A stretch of DNA of 64,000 nucleotides. Source: Pogonophryne albipinna (lineage: Eukaryota; Chordata; Actinopteri; Perciformes; Artedidraconidae). Below the pieces are notes generated by a model. The model searched no databases. It was not told the origin of the DNA and worked only from the letters and a program-made list of their open reading frames with translations. Position numbers and translations under genes: made by a program. Below are positions 18,015-33,176 of the stretch, in pieces (the stretch's first letter is position 1; every line of letters starts with the position of its first letter). The DNA lies in NCBI GenBank assembly GCA_028583405.1, contig CM053259.1, forward strand, positions 22,297,951 through 22,361,950, written 5' to 3'.

Positions 18015-19089
18015 TAGTGCTGTCAAAATTATCGCGTTAACGGCGGTAATTAATTTTTTGAATTAATTGCGTTAAAATATTTAACGCAATTAACGCATGT
18101 GCAGAATGGCCCGCCCCATACGTGCCACCAGTGGCAGAGCCAGGGTATGGCTGGGGTAGGCTACACCCATACCAAGAAATGGCTTAGCCCCACCATGAAA
18201 AATGATGTTAAAGTAAGCAAAATAAAGTCCGCCAACTCGCGCGGAGTAAATTGCACAGACAGCAGTTAGTAAGATTGATTTCAGTAGCCACTTGTCTGGA
18301 AATACCGAAGACCAGAAACGGTTTTGAAAACTTTTGTCACGTAGTGATCGTCTTCTCAATAGAACATCTTTGATAATGTCGGTGTTGTTGCAGGAAGTCC
18401 CGACGGAGAATATGTTTGCTGTAGTACAGGGGTGCACATAACTGGTACGCAGGTTATGTGCGTAATCTGAAACTTGTGTCACAAAGCGCATTTGCGTACC
18501 GACGTACTTGTGAAGCTTTTCCAGAAGGCGGTTAGATCACCGGACGACAGAGTCGGTCTCCGTGTGCACAGACAGGGCCGCTGTTAACGTCGGTCTGTAC
18601 AACGGAATTGTGCCAAAACTACGCCAACCGGCTGCGGAGGGAGACTTTCTCTCCCCCCCCCCCCCCTCCCCCCCCTCCCCCTCCCCCTTCACTGGAGAAC
18701 TGCGCTAAAACAGCTGATCACAACGTTCACACTCTGTGGTCACGAAGTACTCCACTAGCGCGCGCGCCCCCCCCCCTCTGTCGACTTTCCTGAAGTACTC
18801 CCCCGTTGATAGAAATCAACACGTAATGAATTAAGACCCCACGGTTTGATGATTGATAGGTGTGTGGGCTGTCTTTCATTTTGACATGCAGAAAAATGTT
18901 ATAATAAACATAGATACTGTATGTTAAATGGATATATCCGCCTTCTTTCATTTATCTTTCCATTCCCACAACAATATACATAAAGAAATGGCATATTTTG
19001 GACATAGTTCGAATGGTGATTAATCGTGATTAATTAATTTTTAAGCTGTGATTAATCTGATAAAAAATGTTAATCATTTGACAGCCCTA
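18015..19089. mobile_element. hAT-type element, 1,075 bp, with exact 8-bp duplication
   Basis: The left end TAGTGCTGTCAAAATTATCG and right end TTGACAGCCCTA form inverted termini, with subterminal GCGTTAA/TTAATCG repeats. ATATTTAT flanks both sides exactly (18,007-18,014 and 19,090-19,097). The interior is composite: CAGTGGCAGAGCCAGGG near 18,129 and CAGGGGTGCACATAACTGG near 18,427 look like ends of other elements, and a C-rich tract sits at 18,653-18,689. No transposase domain was recognised in the open frame at 18,090-18,491(-). Confidence 0.85.
18653..18689. repeat. Poly-C / CCCCCT tract
   Basis: About 37 bases of C runs broken by single T residues, inside the hAT-type element. The Pro-run open frame across it is an artefact. 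Confidence 0.9.
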
Positions 19090-19758
19090 ATATTTATATA
19101 TCTATTTTCTAATTTGGCGAATCACTGATATGCGTTTAATCTTTGTACTTTATTTATTAAGGTACGTTTCACAATTGCATGATAAAACATTACGGATTCA
19201 GAATACAATTGGCAAAATATATAAATATAACATTACAAAAGCCACAGTAAATAGGGTTTCCAACTATTTGAGATAAAATACAAAGCATACCAGGCTTTTA
19301 CCACACTCTTCACATTTTCCTCCTTGACTACAAGTTTTTATTTTCTGTTTTGCTCTTGAGGTCCTGGCTTGTGTCACGGACAGTGCCAGGGCCATGTGTC
19401 TCTGAATGAGTCACCAGCCGACAGAACGCAGGTGAAACCCAACCAGTTCAACGGACCCTTTGTTGCATCAGGATGGAAAACGTATTACTTCAGGTAATTG
19501 ATTGAGACTTATTAATCTTAATTGCCTCGATTGAAAACGTTTGTCTAAAATTGGATTAGGCAGATGTTTATTTGGCAAATTACATGAATTACATCGTATA
19601 GGCCACTGCAAGTTTAAGTAAAGAGAAGAAATTAAAGGAAATGTATCTGCCATACATCATAATCATTACAGGTCTTGCACTAATGTACATTCTCAAAGAT
19701 ATTGAAGTGACTGTTATTTTGTATATATTGATTGTTGTGCTTTTATGTAGCTATTAAT
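19090..19758. other. Unassigned sequence between two hAT elements
   Basis: AT-rich, with no gene or repeat end recognised apart from the two flanking duplications. Confidence 0.3.
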
Positions 19759-20214
19759 TAGGGGTGTAACGGTTCACAAACATTTCGGTTCGGTACGTAC
19801 CTCGGTTTTTAGGTCACGGTTCGGTTCGGTACGTTTTCGGTACAGCAGAAAAAATTATCACAAAACATAACATATTTTTTTTAAATTAAACTGTGAATAA
19901 TGTATTCACTCAAATAAATACAAAATATAATATAATAAACATTAAGGTGCAGCATTTCGATGAACTAAAATAATCTGTATTTGAACTTTACTGTACTAGT
20001 ACTCACAAAACATAAACTATTAGTTTTGGGTTTTTAATTATTATTAAACTATGAATATTCACTCAAATAAATATAAAATATAATAAAATAAACATTAAGG
20101 TGCAGCTTTTCGATGAACTGAAATAATCTGTATTTGAACTGTACTGTACTAGTACCTAAGCAGCCAGTTTGACATTAGGACTTGCTTGTCATTGTATTTT
20201 CATGTTTTTTTAAA

Positions 20215-20422
20215 GAAAGATGAACTTGTCCACATTGCTTGCTGAAAGGGCAGATCTGCTGGCACTAACAATGTCTCCTGCTGTGGAGAACACCCTCTCT
20301 AGGGACAGAGGTAGCAGATACAGCCAGGTAGCGCTTTGCTAACATGGCAACATAAGGATATTTGGCGTTTGTAATAGCTTTGACTCGGTCTGAACTTTTT
20401 GCGAGTGGTGGAGGCTTCAATG
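20215..20422 (-). pseudogene. hAT transposase C-terminal dimerisation region, frameshifted remnant
   Basis: Minus-strand frames give AKYPYVAMLAKRYLAVSATS then, after a frame change, ERVFSTAGDIVSASRSALSA and NVDKFIF. This is the signature of the hAT C-terminal dimerisation domain (ATSVPSERVFSTAGdiv...R..l...nVd.liFL). The frame change lies in the AGAGAGGG run near 20,300. It sits immediately after the BED-finger stop codon, so several hundred codons of RNase H-like core are missing. Confidence 0.85.
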
Positions 20423-20683
20423 CTAGTGGGAGTTGGGTTTGCACTTCAGTCTTTTGGTACCGGTGATATTCACGTTCGGGTGATGCCTTTTCAAATGAGT
20501 GTGTAAGTTTGATGTATTGCCAGCCGCGTAACCAATTTTAGTTGAACAATGCCGACAAACAGCTTTTTCCACCTGTTTTTGTCCGTCATCCTTGTACGTA
20601 ACTGCGAAACCAAAATGTTCCCAAACCGGAGACTTCAATGATGCTGGAGGATTTTCGAGCTCAACTTTATCTGCGTTCGCCAT
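20423..20683 (-). CDS. BED-type zinc finger open frame of a deleted hAT transposase
   Basis: The 86-codon frame starts MANADKVELENPP and carries a BED finger: aromatic VWEHFGF, then CRHC (C-x2-C) at about residues 43-46, and HTHLKRHHP supplying the zinc-binding histidines. BED fingers bind the subterminal repeats of hAT elements. The frame itself is intact from ATG to stop, but the rest of the transposase is deleted and the downstream dimerisation piece is out of frame. It could at most make a lone DNA-binding peptide. There is no evidence of expression. Confidence 0.8.
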   Translation of the reverse strand: MANADKVELENPPASLKSPVWEHFGFAVTYKDDGQKQVEKAVCRHCSTKIGYAAGNTSNLHTHLKRHHPNVNITGTKRLKCKPNSH

Positions 20684-20967
20684 TTCCTCAAATTACTGAC
20701 TACATTTGAACGCATCCCTCTGACCAGCTCGTCCAATGAAATGACTTGCTCGCTCTATGACGCGTTGAACACAATGGGAGCAAATTACTCTGAATGCTGC
20801 GACGCAGCACCTGAGATTACTTCCAAGAAGTTGTTCACGTTCTCAATTTTTTACGTTTAACGTTATATTCGTTCGGTACACTTCGGTACACACGTGTACC
20901 GAACCGAAGGGCCCGTACCGAATAATTTCGGTACGGGTAAGTGTACCGTTACACCCCTACTATTAAT

Positions 20968-22959
20968 GTGTGCATATGTATAAACGTGTCTTTGATTGTG
21001 TATATATAAGTGTATACATATTTTCATACATATTTGTTTTTGTATTCGGGATTGTGGGAAACGGTATTTCGATCTCTGTCTGTACACACAAACTGAAAGA
21101 TTGACAATAAAGTTGACTTTAAATATCAATGAAAACATTATCTTTTTTCTAAATCCATATCCTCTCGTGAATACCAAAATAAACTCGGAACAAATGTTTT
21201 TATTCATAAAATGCTCATAAAAGCAGTGCAGCAGGTGTTTCCAGATGTTACACTGGCAGTAAAGCTGATATTTGGCTGTCAGACACTCTCCTTGTATGGA
21301 TGATTGCGAGAGAGACATGCATGATTGATGTCTCACTGCCCGTTTATAACACGTGTTGTGGGAAGTCAAAGCCATAACTTTGAAGACGGTCGATGATTTG
21401 TAAGCGCTTGTTTAGGGCAACACTCTCGTAAAGACAGATGCTCTCTGCCTGTGTTTGGCGTTGGCCACAGTGGCTGCTGTATAGCTGACTGGATGTGTTT
21501 GAACATTTCAAGGAGAAGTGAGTTCCACGCCCTCTGTCTGAAATTACTAAATTACTAACTGTGAGGAATTCCCCTCATCATATTTTTTTTTCTAGAAGTC
21601 CAAATCAAGATGTGTTCATATGCCTTTAAGGCTCTTTGGCAGGGAGTGGAAGGGAAGCAGGGGAGGTGAGTGTTTCTATAATCAATCCTTCCACAGTTCC
21701 TCTTTTGCTAAAAACAATACACATTCCACATGCTCGGACACCGGTAGTTAGTCTTTATGTGGTTGCTGTGTTCACTCACTTTAATGAGCAGTATCTAAAT
21801 ACAGAAGCAAGGCTGACCTAACCAAACTCAAAACCACAGGATTGACAGGATCAGTGGGGTGCGTTGCTATATGTGCATGTGTCTGTATCTGCAGATTTTC
21901 TAGCCACAAACTTAGAGCCACAATTACATAAACATAGAGTCCAAAATCTTCCCCCAGTTAGCCTGTAATCATTAATGTGATGTGGTCACTGCATGTGGCT
22001 CATTCAGGCATCTGGAGCATCTTATCCTCATAACCATCTGTGCAAGAAATCAGCCCTCCCTGCTTATCATTTCCATTAATACATTCCTTTCAGCGTTCAC
22101 AACATTTCCTCAGAAATAATCCTTAAATGATTTTCAACAGCTCTGCTTTTTGCTGATTTTGTGATTTAAACTAACCATAATAACATAGCATTTATCCTAG
22201 AGTGCAGTTACACAGGGCTTTTTGGATGGTAACGTAATTGGATGAGATTGCATTAAGAAATGTGATCCTAAACTTGCAAACAACTGCATCATTATAGCAG
22301 AGTTTGTGAGGGAGAGAGAGCACAGAGCAGCAAAGTTGTCCTTGGTTCTTAGCCTCAGGAAGCAAAAGTTCCTCAGTGAATCAACAACAACAACTTTTAA
22401 ACCTGAAAACCCAGACATGAAACATTCATTCCAGACTGCTGCCATAATGAGACCTGACTTAATGGCTTTTTTCCCAGCTGTGTCGAGGAAAATATGACAT
22501 CATTGACATTACTGTGAACCGCGACCACCATTAAAGGAATCCAGTTCTGTGATGGCACTTATTTAGTGGTGGTACTTGAAAAGAACTGCGGGTGGACCAT
22601 CTTGGCATAGAAACTGAAAATGTGATGCCACTTTTCTTTCTCATGTATATGCTGGTCTGACAGACAATCAAACCTATTTGTGTTGCTATTATGGTCGTCC
22701 TTTTTGCAGCCATGGCCAGTTAATGTATTTTGGTCTGTAATTAACTCAGTATATAGCAGTTTTATTGTTTGTGGCGAAGTCCGCCATTCCTACACTGGAT
22801 TTAAATTGCCTTTAAACGCATAAGGGTTGTACAGAAAGCAATGCATTCTGTAATCCAGTGTTACAGGGACGTGAGATGAACTTGTCTTTTTAAAAGAGTC
22901 AAGACCGATACAGTACAGGAGATATCATGATATCATAAAGTATAAATACACAGCGGGTA
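20968..22959. other. Unassigned intergenic sequence
   Basis: AT-rich. Open frames (for example 20,863-21,375(-), partly inside the hAT end) have no recognisable domain. Confidence 0.3.
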
Positions 22960-22967
22960 GGGCTACT

Positions 22968-23280
22968 CAATATCGTATTTTAATCGCAATTACGATTATG
23001 GCTTGCAACGATTACGAAAACAACGTAATCGAAATAAAACGATTATCTTTTTATTATTACTTTTTTTTTTTTTAAATAATTGTTTTTTTAATTGTTTTTT
23101 CAGTTGAATTATACTTAAAGTTCAGGGTAATCAACTGTTAAAAACATAATGTTAAAAAGAAAATTCTCCAATAAATTGATGTTTTCAAAGTAAATGGATA
23201 ATCGTTTTTTAATAATCGTGATATCAATTGTTGTCCAAAATAATCGAGATTATGATTTTTGCCATAATCGAGCAGCCCTA
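22968..23280. mobile_element. Small hAT-like MITE, 313 bp
   Basis: The left end TAGGGCTACTCAATATCG and right end ATAATCGAGCAGCCCTA are inverted, with repeated AATCG/CGATTA inside. The flanks are ACAGCGGG (22,960-22,967) and ACAGCAGG (23,281-23,288), an 8-bp duplication with one change. Non-coding. Confidence 0.8.
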
Positions 23281-23288
23281 ACAGCAGG

Positions 23289-25538
23289 TCCTTCATTTCC
23301 CATAATGCCAATAATTTTCATATTTGTGTAAGACCCTCGCTCCCTGGGTTATTTTCTCATAAGAGAGCTCCCTTCAGTTATACAGGAGACATTTTACAAG
23401 GGTTTTCATTTGCATATTTGTACTCCACATGACGAGCAAACTGACTTTGGTTGTGTGAAATCTGTGGAAAGCCCCTTTAATTCTCAAAGTCAGTAAGGTT
23501 TCCTGAGGTTATTCCAGGTTGGATTTGGCATCATGCAGACATTAGTGAAGGAGGTGCAGCTCTTCACTAATTGTGTCATTAAACTAACAAGTGCAAATCC
23601 CCAAAGGTGTGCTCTGCAAAGAGAGAAAGTGTTCCTAATGTCAGGGCATCCTTCAGGCTCTGTTATCAGTGACTTCATGCAGGCCACCTGTGTATTCTGG
23701 CAGTCCCGCCCTCCACCTCCACATGCACACTCACACACACACATCCAGGATAATGCCAGCCTTCACATCCAGGGCAGGGTAACTATCGGTTACTGTGCCA
23801 GCCAGCCCTGCCGAGCCCATAATGAGCGTCTGCACCAGCGAACGCACTCGCTCACTGCAGCGATCCAGATGGGAGTTTGGCGTGTGTTGCTGGGTCATCT
23901 TCTATTACCCAGTCATTATGCACCAGCAAGCTATTTTCATGATGCTTGTTTTCACTGTGCACCTGTGAAAGTACATCCACCCCCCCGTTCAAACATACAG
24001 GTACACCACTGTTTTTAAGACATTTAAATCCCTAAAAAAGCCCCAGAGTCAAATCTGATAAACACTCTGTTGGTTTTGGTGTAAGCATATGCTCACTGGA
24101 AACATGCAGTGTGTTACACCTTGCAATGTAATAATAGCTGATTTCACTGACAGTTGGTTATATTTTCAGTTAATTAACTTCAGTTAAAAAAAAATGTTAT
24201 TAAAGTAAATGCAATAAATGTAAAAATGGGACAAAAGCACACTGAACAATTTCACTAGCTGGGCCCCCACTAGCTTTGTATGTACCTTTTCAGTAAAAGT
24301 AAATCCAAGCAACTGTTACATAACAAAGAAAACTCTCTAAACATATTTTCCACTGGCTGGTGTTTGAAATCTTTCAGCTCCTGCTATCCCTCCAGGCAGA
24401 TCATTTGTTTTATTACTTTCTGGAAAATCAATCCACAATGAAACTATGGGAATATATTTCCAAAATGCACTAAATTCACTGTTCATTAGGTGTTAAAGCA
24501 TGGTTGTCAAGGCTTGCTAGCTGGGTATAATATACATATATTTTCATGGATGCTGATCTGTGCAGGAAAGCCCAATGTCTCCCAATTGTGTGTTTGATTT
24601 GTGGCAGAACATATTTACATGCTGACTGTAAGGCATGTGAAATAAATGTACCTTTTTGAGTTTGTACTTACAGTTTAACATCCAAAAGCATATTTAATTT
24701 TTGTCTTTTCTTGCCTATGTAACTTTAGAAAGAATTAACAAGACAATCCTCCTCTTACAAATGAAATGTTGAATGAATAAGCAACAAAAGCCACGCCGGT
24801 TTAATTCAACAGTTCAGAGGGTTGCAACCTTAGTCTTGTATGAGCAATAGCTAATGGTTTCAAATGTCAGCTAATGTTTAGCCCTTTCTGTTATCTTTAA
24901 TTGTCTCTTGTGGCCACAGTGGCCACTATTTACCGATAGCTATTGCTTTGAGTATCAGTCTTTAAGTTGACCTAAAAAAAACATTGCAGTTGTCCCTCTC
25001 TTTCTTAATGTAAGGGTAATAACAAAATCTGATCTGACCACAAAGTGAAAGACAAGTATGTTGTGTTAGGCTCATTAGCCTTCAAGCTCGTGTGAAGAGT
25101 GTAGAGTGGTCATTCAATGTTTTATAAAATAATTAGATGACAAAAAACTGGATTGATAAATTCCATCTAATCGCTTAAACACTGAAGCTCTATTGGTTTT
25201 ACACAATTAATTCAACAAATGATAATAACAATATTTCATTTCTGTACTCATGTGAGGGAGAATATGGTTGACAGTGTTCATTCCACCAATAGAAGCACAG
25301 CTGAATATGTGTAACGTGATTCCTGTCATTTCCCTCGTTCCTGACATTCCTGATGTTTTTAACTTTGGAATTCACCTTGTCATCTGTGTTCAAGGCATCA
25401 AGCCAGAACTGGCCACAGTCCATTATATGGTGATTACAAAGCCATTTCTGCTGTCAGCAAGCGGTTTTATTTTATTTGCTGTGATGTTCCTCAACTTTAA
25501 CCTCATCATTATCACTGAGTTTAATCTCCAAGATGATG
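23289..25538. other. Unassigned intergenic sequence
   Basis: A 161-codon plus-strand open frame (23,533-24,018) runs through a more balanced-composition block but shows no domain, signal or splice pattern. The block might be a conserved non-coding element. Nothing else was recognised. Confidence 0.25.
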
Positions 25539-25546
25539 CACTAAAA

Positions 25547-26088
25547 CAGGGGTGTCAAACTCAAGGCCCGGGGGCCAAATCCGGCCCGCGACTTCATTTG
25601 ATGTGGCCCGCAAGAGCTTGCAAAGAATATAATATACAATACAGTTGTATTGTCATATGTACATAGCTACAGTGTAGTTATGACAAAGAAATGCTTAGGT
25701 CACAGGCTCCTCCAACAGTGCAACACAATAAAACAGATACAATTGTGCAAGTAAATAAAATAAAATGTAATAGAAATAGTGCAGAATAGTCTAAATACAA
25801 GTAATTGCAACTTATATCAATATGCCAAACAGATTCATGTTTTGGATGTTCTTTCATTGTTGAATATTTGCTTTCAATGATGTGCCCTAGACTTCTGCTT
25901 TCAGACGTAGTTATTTATGAAGTTATTACCAGGACTGATAATAATCCAATGCAGAGCCAATAATATAATACATTATTTAATATATATTCTATATTTATAT
26001 ATGTATATTTATATCGTCTTAAAGTTGCAACCGGCCCTTAACCATAATGCTAATGTGGCCCGCGATGAAATTGAGTTTGACACCCCTG
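25547..26088. mobile_element. hAT-type MITE (CAGGGGTGTCAAACTC family), copy 2, exact 8-bp duplication
   Basis: The termini CAGGGGTGTCAAACTCAAGG and ATTGAGTTTGACACCCCTG match copy 1 at 5,085-5,419. CACTAAAA is duplicated exactly at 25,539-25,546 and 26,089-26,096. It is about 207 bp longer than copy 1 because of an insertion at about 25,641-25,856, listed separately. Confidence 0.93.
25641..25856 (-). mobile_element. 5'-truncated LINE 3' end inserted inside the MITE
   Basis: This stretch is absent from MITE copy 1. Read on the minus strand it has TGTTGCACTGTTGGAGGAGCC, then GCATTTCTTTGTCATAAC ... GTACATATGACAATAC, the kind of 3' tail seen on fish LINEs that end in GACAATAAA. Its position dates it after the MITE insertion. 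Confidence 0.55.
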
Positions 26089-26098
26089 CACTAAAAGA

Positions 26099-26131
26099 AC
26101 AATTATTATTATTATTATTATTATTATTATT
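26099..26131. repeat. (TTA)n microsatellite
   Basis: About eleven TTA units directly next to the MITE target-site duplication. Confidence 0.9.
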
Positions 26132-30239
<4,108 letters not shown>

Positions 30240-30390
30240 TACTTCCATACTGCACAGTGCTCAGGGGGTTCTGCAGTGATTAGAGCTGTTGACCTCAGGT
30301 TCAATGCCGTTTGTGTATGAAGACACACCTCTACAGTGTTGCCAGCTCTCCACCTAATGCATCCTGGGATATCCTCCAGGCCTGAGGAAG
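30240..30390 (+). mobile_element. Decayed tRNA-derived SINE-like remnant
   Basis: GTTCTGCAGTGATTAGAGCTGTTGACC followed by AGGTTCAATGCC resembles a degenerate tRNA-type A and B box (GGTTCAANNCC). Downstream TAATGCATCCTGGGATATCC-like sequence resembles the body of fish tRNA-derived SINEs. It is old and partial. Confidence 0.4.
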
Positions 30391-30593
30391 GTGGAAAAGA
30401 CTAAACCAAACATTTTGGACAATAGGTTTGTTTGATTTCTTGCTAAATAGTTGAATGAAATGTCAATAAGAGTACAATAAGACTGTATGCTATATGAAGT
30501 TACAACCACCAGTTGGTTTGAATACTTGGCATAAAGACTGTAAACAAACAAACAATTTAATCTTGGATTAAACACCAAGAAATACAGAGTTAA

Positions 30594-30722
30594 TTTGTTA
30601 GCTTAAGAGGTACCAGAAGGTAGATCTTGTTTGGCCACAGCCAGGTTAGTTGTTTCCTTCTGTTTACAGTCTTTGTGCTAAGCTAAGCTAATTGCCAGCT
30701 AGCTTTAGCTTAATTATTACAG
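30594..30722. repeat. Dispersed fish repeat fragment (CTTTGTGCTAAGCTAAGCTAA)
   Basis: GGCCACAGCCAGGTTAGTTG then TTCCTTCTGTTTACAGTC and TTTGTGCTAAGCTAAGCTAA then GCCAGCTAGCTTTAGCTT is a widespread percomorph repeat. A shorter piece lies at 14,999-15,045. Confidence 0.55.
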
Positions 30723-31611
30723 TAAAGTCAATATATTTTAGATTACTTCAATGTTTTTTTCACTCTCTCCTCCCTATTAAGCCTGTCCCTTAAACAACCT
30801 TTCCCTTTAGCCTTCCACTGAATCATTAAACACTATGAATTCAAGTCAGCTGACAAACTGAGCTCTATATTCACCTCATGTGAGAAGCACTAGTCACCTC
30901 AGACCTGGCTTTCATTAAAAAAATATTTTTGCCAAAAGTACCACAACTGAAACATGAATAACACAGAAGAGTTTGCATGCAGCAGCGCTTTGATCAACGT
31001 CAGCTAATGGTGCATAATGCAGGTCCATGTGAAGCAGTTAACACTAATTACCGCTATCGGTTCAGAAAATGGAGGACAGATGCTTACATGAGCGTGAATG
31101 ATGCCACATGGGGTCTGAAACTTTTCTTTCCTGTCTCTCTATTGTTTCAGTGAAGAATGGAAATGTTGAATAAAGGTTTATTTTATTAAATTGAATAAAT
31201 GGGGTTTATAAAGTTGTCAGACAGCACAGAATATTATAAAATGTGAATCTGAACTGATGCCGTCTTTACACTAATCCATGAGTTTTTATGAAATATATTT
31301 AGTCTTGGGGTGGTGCTAGTTTGCAGACTTGTAAAATCATGGCAATAAAAACTCTCACTTCAGGATTTCAAGTAACATAATATCAACATCTTGAAAAAAC
31401 CATATCATGAAAAAAATTGACAAACATACCATTGAACTGAACACTGAGGTGAATGGAAATGGATCGAAGTTGGGGAAAGAAAGAGATCAATAAAAATGGA
31501 TGGAGATTGAAAAGTAAAAATGTATAGAAATGAGTGTGAGAGAGAGAAAGAGAGCACCAAAGACGGAGAGAGAGGGTACATTGTGCTGTGGAGTGCGTTC
31601 GGATCGTCTCG

Positions 31612-31614
<3 letters not shown>
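30723..31614. other. Unassigned intergenic sequence
   Basis: AT-rich, with no feature recognised. Confidence 0.3.

Positions 31615-31708
<94 letters not shown>
31615..31708. repeat. (AG)n microsatellite, about 94 bp
   Basis: A perfect AG array with purine-rich sequence for about 90 bases before it. The Arg/Glu open frames are artefacts. Confidence 0.98.
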
Positions 31709-31710
<2 letters not shown>

Positions 31711-32346
31711 GCTCAGATCAGCTCAGAGGCTGACAGCTCTCTGACAGGGATTAGAGGACTACCTGTAAATACTAGGGGTTCAGACCTGGGGCACCTCACT
31801 AATTTCTCACTCTTTCCATCCCTTTTTGCTCCTGGGTTAAGATCTTTTCAAGTGATACTTTCAACATCAAACTAGTGATATTCAAGGTCCAGGATAACTA
31901 AGTGGAAAACTTTTTTTTTTTTTTTTAAATCCATTTTACAATTTCCAGGAAAATGGAAAAGGAAAGGAAAGTACTTGGAGATTGTTGACGTCATTGACTC
32001 ACACTGAACATCTGTGTGGCCGACACAGCACCCAGCCTTGAAGTGGGTACTGTAGGTAGGAGGTAGGCAACCAGGGTTTATTTATTTGCTTTGTCACAAC
32101 AATTTGTGTGCAGATCATTCTTGGATTGGCCACACCTGAGTCATTTTAGAGTGCTTACAGATGAGCTTCAATCAGATGAGACTGTAAAACGAAACGCCAG
32201 TGACACTTTGAGGCTTGTTTGAGAGTAACAGTTCTAAGGCAACAATATGTAGATTGCAATCCACAATACAGCAGAGAGTTGTATTTCAGATTGGTTCATA
32301 CAAAGTGGTTCTTGTTTAGTTTTTTTCTCAATCGGTGAAAGGGATG

Positions 32347-33176
32347 CAAGGCCGGATTAACCATATGGGCAATTGCCCAGGGGCCCTTGAGCAAAGAGGG
32401 CCCTCAGTGACAAGATGAAACAATTTTTTTATTATTTTAATTTTAATATATTTTCTAAACCGTCTCTGTACTGTAGGTCTCACTCAAGCCCCCAGGAAGT
32501 GCGCTGGACTCTGATGAGAATATTCATTGTGGCCAAACAGCAGTACTACACCTCCGTTAGGTTGCTGGGCCCGGAAACATTTTTTCCCATTGAATTACAT
32601 TGGGAAAGAGTGGTCTGTAAATCGTTGGATAATTTTTTTTAACTACCCAGTATGAACGTTTGTATAGCCCTTATTAAAAACATTCGGTCCTCAAGTTGTA
32701 AAATGTGCTAATAACATTATTCTGAGAGTTATTTTCCTCAGCATTATGAACGCGCATCTAACCCACGGGACCGCGCTGCCCGGCACGTTCGTAATTAATA
32801 AAACTCCTTGTGTACTTGTACAGCCAGCCAGTCATATTTTGGCATTAAGTGGGGTGCTGCTCTGAGGTTTTGAGTGATATTACCTAGGTATTCCTGAGCC
32901 ATACACTGTCTTGGGATCTTATCCATTGTATCTTTGTCTTGTGACTTTTTACTAAAAGGGCAAAAGGCTAGACCTACTTTGGTTGAACTATGTGGCTGAG
33001 TCCCTGCTTTTGACTAATAGGTGTGCGATTTGACATGCCAGATTGACTGAAAATTCTAAATATTGGTCATGTTGGTATGATTGGGTAGGCGTGGTGTTAC
33101 TTGTTGGTACATGGGTTGGGGGGGGGGCATGAGCGCTCAGTGCCCTGGGGCCCCTAGAGGTACTAATCCGGCCTTG
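32347..33176. mobile_element. Non-autonomous hAT element, 830 bp, nested in a LINE, exact 8-bp duplication
   Basis: The termini CAAGGCCGGATTAACC and ACTAATCCGGCCTTG are inverted repeats, followed inward by GGGGCCC-rich subterminal sequence at both ends. AAGGGATG is duplicated exactly at 32,339-32,346 and 33,177-33,184. The right flank runs straight into reverse-transcriptase coding sequence. No transposase frame was recognised. Confidence 0.93.

Larger units (their letters stand above)
19759..20959. mobile_element. Internally deleted hAT transposon, 1,201 bp, exact 8-bp duplication
   Basis: The termini TAGGGGTGTAACGGTTCAC and GTGTACCGTTACACCCCTA are inverted repeats, backed by many TTCGGTACGG/CCGTACCGAA subterminal repeats. 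CTATTAAT is duplicated exactly at 19,751-19,758 and 20,960-20,967. The interior, on the minus strand, holds an N-terminal BED-finger reading frame followed directly by a C-terminal hAT dimerisation fragment (both listed). The catalytic middle of the transposase is gone, so this is a deletion derivative of an autonomous ZBED-like hAT. Confidence 0.93.

Noticed and set aside
18608..18793. Proline-run open frame
   Set aside because: Translation of the poly-C tract inside a hAT-type element.
23533..24018. 161-codon plus-strand open frame
   Set aside because: No domain, signal or splice context. It was kept only as unassigned sequence.
31520..31875. Arg/Glu-repeat open frames
   Set aside because: Translation of the AG microsatellite.
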